A stretch of 24,148 bases of DNA. It comes from a virus. The stretch spans positions 1-24,148 of the IMG/VR virus record IMGVR_UViG_3300025030_000411, one strand, 5' to 3'. The position numbers were made by a program, and so were the translations under genes. Within the stretch, counting starts at the first letter, position 1. Each line of letters begins with the position of its first letter. This document shows, one piece after another, positions 20,500-24,148 of the stretch. Under the pieces are notes generated by a model that was given only the letters and a program-made list of their open reading frames with translations, ran no database searches and was not told the DNA's origin.

Positions 20500-21507
20500 A
20501 TGCTATCTTATAAAGAATATTTAGCGGAAAAAGTAAGTGATATCATCTTTCATAAAAGTAATCTTCAGGCAGTCCTAAAAATCCTCACTCAAAATAGATT
20601 CAGATTAACGAGTGCGGTTGGCACTGAGTCTGACAAGATTCATAATAAAAATAAATATTATTACCTCTCAACTGCTAGAAGTCCTATGTCTAGTTACATT
20701 GCTAAAGACCCTTACACTTCTGAAATTTACCTGACCTTAGATGGAAAGAAATTGAATCAAAAATACAAGGGCTTCCCTGTTGATTATTGGGGGCCAGAGT
20801 TCAGAAAGGTTGATCCCTCTAAACACGAGATGGAAGATAGGGTTGTATCCGATGATCAATTTATCGAAAATGCAATCGATTATATTAAAGAGGTTCATAT
20901 CCTCTACTCCTTCTCATCCACTGAATTTTCGTTTCTTGATATTAAGAAAGAGAATCCGAAAACTAGAGAGACTAAGGTTGATGATAGATTTGTAGGAACA
21001 ATCCAACAGATTTATTCATTCTGTAAGAAGAATAATATTCCTATCTACCTTTATAAAAATAAATCTGACTATGGCACTAGAAATAAAAAGAATGCTATTA
21101 ACACTTTAGATATGCTTAAGGATAGAGACTCCTTTAAAGAGGATAAGAAAGAATATGTATCTAGATTTGATATGGTTAAGGGTTATGATGAGGCGAGTGC
21201 TTGGGTAGAAGTCATTAAGTTTCCTATTGAGAAATATCGATTAGAGACTAGAGAAGATTATGAAGAAAAAGTGTTACCCTTATTCTCAAAAAATGCTAAA
21301 CGAATTTTAACTAATTATGTGTTGGGTTGGTACAAGGAAGATGGAATGACTCAGTTCAAAGTGATGTTTCATAATTATAAATCTAATGATAAGATTGGCA
21401 AGATCATTAAGGTGATGAGAGATTTAAAGATAAATACTCCTGAAGACTTATTTGAGAAGATCTATGATAAGTATAAATTCGTTATCAAATTAAATTATAG
21501 GAAATAA
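20500..21507 (+). CDS. Tagged protein, ADP-ribosyltransferase-like by motif order, 335 aa
   Basis: Starts at ATG 20500 behind AAGGATAATT; a TTG five codons upstream is not needed and would bury the tag. Begins MLSYKEYLAE-K. The next 130 residues read IFHKSNLQAVLKIL, then YYYLSTARS, then HEMEDRVVS and a terminal YIKEVHIL. The order His ... ST(S/A) ... E-x-E resembles ADP-ribosyltransferase folds, and LDGKKLNQKYKG with VDYWG looks like a conserved family block. This is weaker than for the gene at 7298. The rest of the protein is not recognised. Confidence 0.45.
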   Translation: MLSYKEYLAEKVSDIIFHKSNLQAVLKILTQNRFRLTSAVGTESDKIHNKNKYYYLSTARSPMSSYIAKDPYTSEIYLTLDGKKLNQKYKGFPVDYWGPEFRKVDPSKHEMEDRVVSDDQFIENAIDYIKEVHILYSFSSTEFSFLDIKKENPKTRETKVDDRFVGTIQQIYSFCKKNNIPIYLYKNKSDYGTRNKKNAINTLDMLKDRDSFKEDKKEYVSRFDMVKGYDEASAWVEVIKFPIEKYRLETREDYEEKVLPLFSKNAKRILTNYVLGWYKEDGMTQFKVMFHNYKSNDKIGKIIKVMRDLKINTPEDLFEKIYDKYKFVIKLNYRK

Positions 21508-21509
21508 TT

Positions 21510-22613
21510 ATGCTATCTTATAAAGAATACTTAGATGAACGTAGAAGTAATCATGAGAATAATCCTAAAGTGTCGGCTTATACTCAGCTAAGACCTTATA
21601 GGAATGATCCTGATATTTATATTTCCTTCACTGATGTAGATAAATTAGGGATTAATCCTAAGAGTCGGTATAATACTCCGCTAGGAATCTACTTTTTCCC
21701 TCTGAAAGAAGTATGGTCTTTAATCGAGCATAAGGAATCTACAAGGGGATTACCTTTTGCTGGAGATAGGCCTTATATTTGGATCGTGAAGGGTAAGAAT
21801 AAAAACTTTATTAATGATATGTATAAAGATTATGGGAGTGATAACTTTGATAAGGACGTAAAAACACTGAAGAAGATATGGGAAGATAACCTAGAAAATG
21901 TTCCAACTGAGTTTGATAGATTGATTTCTAGCCTAAAGGAAGATGTAGAGGATTATACTGAGAGATACGACAGAGTAGTAACCCTTACAGACGAAGAAAT
22001 AAAAGAACGATATGATATGAGCAGAGAGGAATTACTAATTAAGCGTAAGGAAAAATTAGATAAATTTGGACGCGAATTAGTTTTATATGAAACAAATAAG
22101 AGAGATTTTTTACTTGGGTTATGGGACGAAACTTATGAGAAAGCATTAGCCTCAGCTAGAGGAAAGAATCCTATATCGTCATTTTGGAATTTAAGTAGAT
22201 TAATTTCTGAAGAGATGACACCTTATGAAGCTCCAATAAAACGAGCAACTAAGTGGAACTGGCTCTTAAGACAGTGCGGCTATAGTGGCTTTGCTGATAA
22301 ATCTGGTAAAGGTTATATTCACCCCTCTGAGCCAACACAAGCGGTGTTCTTAACCAGAGATGCCTTTACCGTAATAGATAAAATTTTAAATAAAGATTAT
22401 GGAGAGGGTATAAAATCTTTGTTGAGTGAGGTTCATAAGTGGGAAGAATTATATGATATGATGTATAGAGAAAATAGAATTCAAATGGTGAAGTATAAAG
22501 ATATTTCAAACTATAAAGAGTTAATAGATGATATAGTTGATGTTCTAGATATGGAGAAACACTTTCCTAATACCCTAAAGAAAATTAAATCAGGTTATTT
22601 CAAGAGGAAATAA
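21510..22613 (+). CDS. Tagged protein, first of a paralogous pair, 367 aa
   Basis: Begins MLSYKEYLDE-R, two bases after the previous stop. Layout: a conserved N-terminal domain (about 11-125, with YNTPLGIYFFPL and PFAGDRPYIWI), a variable charged helical middle (about 126-210), and a conserved C-terminal domain with CGYSGFADKSGKGYIHPSE and TQAVFLTRDAF. The same layout is seen in the gene at 23118. I know this C-terminal pattern from phage hypothetical proteins but no function. An 89-base block is identical to its paralogue. Confidence 0.75.
   Translation: MLSYKEYLDERRSNHENNPKVSAYTQLRPYRNDPDIYISFTDVDKLGINPKSRYNTPLGIYFFPLKEVWSLIEHKESTRGLPFAGDRPYIWIVKGKNKNFINDMYKDYGSDNFDKDVKTLKKIWEDNLENVPTEFDRLISSLKEDVEDYTERYDRVVTLTDEEIKERYDMSREELLIKRKEKLDKFGRELVLYETNKRDFLLGLWDETYEKALASARGKNPISSFWNLSRLISEEMTPYEAPIKRATKWNWLLRQCGYSGFADKSGKGYIHPSEPTQAVFLTRDAFTVIDKILNKDYGEGIKSLLSEVHKWEELYDMMYRENRIQMVKYKDISNYKELIDDIVDVLDMEKHFPNTLKKIKSGYFKRK
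21793..21881 (+). repeat. 89-bp exact repeat, copy 1
   Basis: Identical to 23401-23489. It encodes KNKNFINDMYKDYGSD and the residues after it, up to the border of the variable middle region. Sequence on both sides differs clearly. Confidence 0.9.
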
Positions 22614-22617
22614 TTAT

Positions 22618-23118
22618 ATGGCTTCGATCTCAGACTTTGTTTCTAATTTTCAACATGGGGCTAGACCAAACTTATTTAAAGTTGAAATTCCCTTCTTGGG
22701 TGAGAAGATGAAATTCTTCTGTAAGTCTGCTAGTATCCCCGGTATGAGTTTCGATAATATTCCAATTAATTATCAGAATAACACGATAAATATTGCTGGT
22801 GATATCAGTTATCAACCTTGGCAATTGACTATTATTAATGATAAAGATTTCCTCATTAGGAAAAATATTGAACGTTGGATGGGAGCTATTAAGGCTGGAT
22901 ATGGGACTAGTGGAGCAACTAGTCTAAAAGAATACCTTAAGAGTGCTTACGTTTATCAGTTAGATGAAGAGGGTGGCGAGATTCAAGGTTATGTTTTAAA
23001 TTATTGTTACCCTAGTAATCTTGGTGAGATCCCCTTAAGTTTTGATAATCAGAACACAGTTGAAGAATTTCAGTTAGAGCTTACATATAGTTTTTTCGAG
23101 AGAAATGGATTACTATAA
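22618..23118 (+). CDS. Second tail tube paralogue (gp19-like)
   Basis: 166 aa, the same length as the tube protein at 13502. Shares SDFVSNFQHGARPNLF, KSASIPG, IAGD, WQLTIIND and SFDNQNTVEEFQLE at matching positions, but most other residues differ, so this is an old duplication. It could be a tube initiator or terminator ring (as gp54 and gp3 of T4 are tube-fold proteins), a minor tube component or an alternative tube. It is framed by tagged genes, and there is no sheath gene beside it. Ribosome binding site GAGGAAATAATT. Confidence 0.8.
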   Translation: MASISDFVSNFQHGARPNLFKVEIPFLGEKMKFFCKSASIPGMSFDNIPINYQNNTINIAGDISYQPWQLTIINDKDFLIRKNIERWMGAIKAGYGTSGATSLKEYLKSAYVYQLDEEGGEIQGYVLNYCYPSNLGEIPLSFDNQNTVEEFQLELTYSFFERNGLL

Positions 23119-24148
23119 TGTTATCTTATAAAGAATTTTTATTTGAACGTAGAAGTAATCATGAGAATAATCCCAAGATTTCCACTTATGATTATTTAAA
23201 GAAATATAAAGATGACCCCGATGTTTATATTTCCATGACTAGGATTGATAAAATCGGCATCAATCCTCAAAGTAAATTTAATACTCCTTTGGGGGTTTAT
23301 TGTTATCCTCTTCGTGAGATGTGGAATCTTATAGAGACGGGCAAAACAACCTCGGATTTACCCTTTGCTGGAGATAGGCCTTATGTGTGGATTCTTAGGA
23401 GTAAGAATAAAAACTTTATTAATGATATGTATAAAGATTATGGGAGTGATAACTTTGATAAGGACGTAAAAACACTGAAGAAGATATGGAACAGAGATAA
23501 CAAATATATCATAGATCTTAGAAACAAAGAATTAGAGAAGCGTAGAGATTATAACACTAAAAAATTGTATTTTTATGATGAGGGTAGTAGAGACTATAAT
23601 AATTTTTTAATTATATTAAAAGACATAGAAAATGAAATAAAGAAAAATAATTCTGATTATTTATGGGATGAGATATACGAGGATGGCCTGAAGAGTGCCA
23701 GAGAAAAAAACTCTATATCCTCATTTTGGAATGTTACTAGATTAGTCTCTTTACATTTAACTAAAGACAAAGAAGCTATTTCCTCTATAACTAAATGGAA
23801 TTCCATATTAAGAGAATGTGGTTATAGTGGTTTTGCTGATAAGTCTGGTAAGGGTTATATTCATCCCTCTGAATCAACACAAGCGGTATTCTTAACTAGA
23901 GATGCCTTTGAAGTAATAGATAAAATTCCTAACAGAGATCATAAAGAAAATAGCGCCTCGGCGGTAATTACTGATTTGTTGAATCAAGGAACAGCAAAAG
24001 CGTTTAAGTCGGTTTACTCCATAATCAAAAATATCAAAGATAAAGAACTTCTTGAAAACGTGCTATCTTACCTCTTGTACAGAATAGTGCGATATAAAAG
24101 TTACAATGGGGATAAAGAACTTTATAATCATGTATATTATATTATAAA
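23118..24148 (+). CDS. Tagged protein, second of the paralogous pair (3' end missing)
   Basis: Starts at TAATG, sharing one base with the tube paralogue. Begins MLSYKEFLFE-R, and RRSNHENNPK follows as in the gene at 21510. The frame is open to the window edge (343 codons). It has the same N-terminal and C-terminal domains as its paralogue, with FNTPLGVYCYPL, PFAGDRPYVWI and CGYSGFADKSGKGYIHPSE; the middle (about 126-190) is unrelated in sequence. The end beyond residue 343 is not visible. Confidence 0.75.
   Translation, partial: MLSYKEFLFERRSNHENNPKISTYDYLKKYKDDPDVYISMTRIDKIGINPQSKFNTPLGVYCYPLREMWNLIETGKTTSDLPFAGDRPYVWILRSKNKNFINDMYKDYGSDNFDKDVKTLKKIWNRDNKYIIDLRNKELEKRRDYNTKKLYFYDEGSRDYNNFLIILKDIENEIKKNNSDYLWDEIYEDGLKSAREKNSISSFWNVTRLVSLHLTKDKEAISSITKWNSILRECGYSGFADKSGKGYIHPSESTQAVFLTRDAFEVIDKIPNRDHKENSASAVITDLLNQGTAKAFKSVYSIIKNIKDKELLENVLSYLLYRIVRYKSYNGDKELYNHVYYII
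23401..23489 (+). repeat. 89-bp exact repeat, copy 2
   Basis: Identical to 21793-21881, 1608 bases away in direct orientation; the block lies at the same position in the paralogous gene. Confidence 0.9.

Noticed and set aside
1-24148. CRISPR array, insertion sequence, integrase or attachment site
   Set aside because: No regularly spaced direct repeats, transposase or integrase motifs, or terminal inverted repeats were seen.

Overview
The window is an AT-rich, densely coded stretch of a large tailed phage with a contractile, T4-type tail (myovirus). This rests on a partial lysis gene, a T4 gp14-like neck protein, a large terminase, a tail sheath and a tail tube protein, with terminase-sheath-tube in the same order as T4 genes 17-18-19. 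It also rests on three phage-type tRNA genes and many short overlapping genes with strong AGGAG-type ribosome binding sites. The host cannot be named. Consensus sigma70-like promoters and a small lipoprotein would suit a Gram-negative host, but that is inference.

Layout. 1-1314: end of an M15-type endolysin, a small hypothetical gene, a two-helix membrane protein (holin candidate) and a permuted NlpC/P60-like protein. 1295-10204: a rightward run holding a gp14-like neck protein and ten genes whose products start with almost the same ten residues, M[KL][ST][YW]K[EQ][WYF]Lx-E. 10222-14002: large terminase, tail sheath, tail tube. 14246-20433: a leftward accessory block with a PD-(D/E)XK nuclease, small metal-binding proteins, a nucleotidyltransferase-like protein, a pair of paralogues, tRNA-Arg(UCU), tRNA-Ser(GCU), tRNA-Tyr(GUA), a degenerate tRNA-like sequence, two homologous structured non-coding elements, a lipoprotein and a run of very small genes. 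20500-24148: a second rightward block with three more tagged genes and a second tail tube paralogue.

Main observation. Thirteen proteins share the N-terminal tag. It closely resembles the capsid-targeting sequence of the T4 internal proteins (MKTYQEFIAE), and all thirteen end in L-x-E, the consensus for cleavage by the T4 prohead protease gp21. The bodies behind the tag are very different: ASCH-like, ADP-ribosyltransferase-like, ParB-like, PcfJ-like and several unknown families. The simplest reading is that this phage packs a large set of proteins into its head, trims the tag during maturation and injects them with the DNA.

Regulation is also readable. Leftward small genes are preceded by TTGAC(A/T)-17-TATAAT-type promoters (six found), as expected for early genes read by host RNA polymerase. 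Rightward structural and tagged operons are preceded, 37-43 bases before their first start codon, by GATAAATA. This resembles the T4 late promoter TATAAATA, as expected for late genes.
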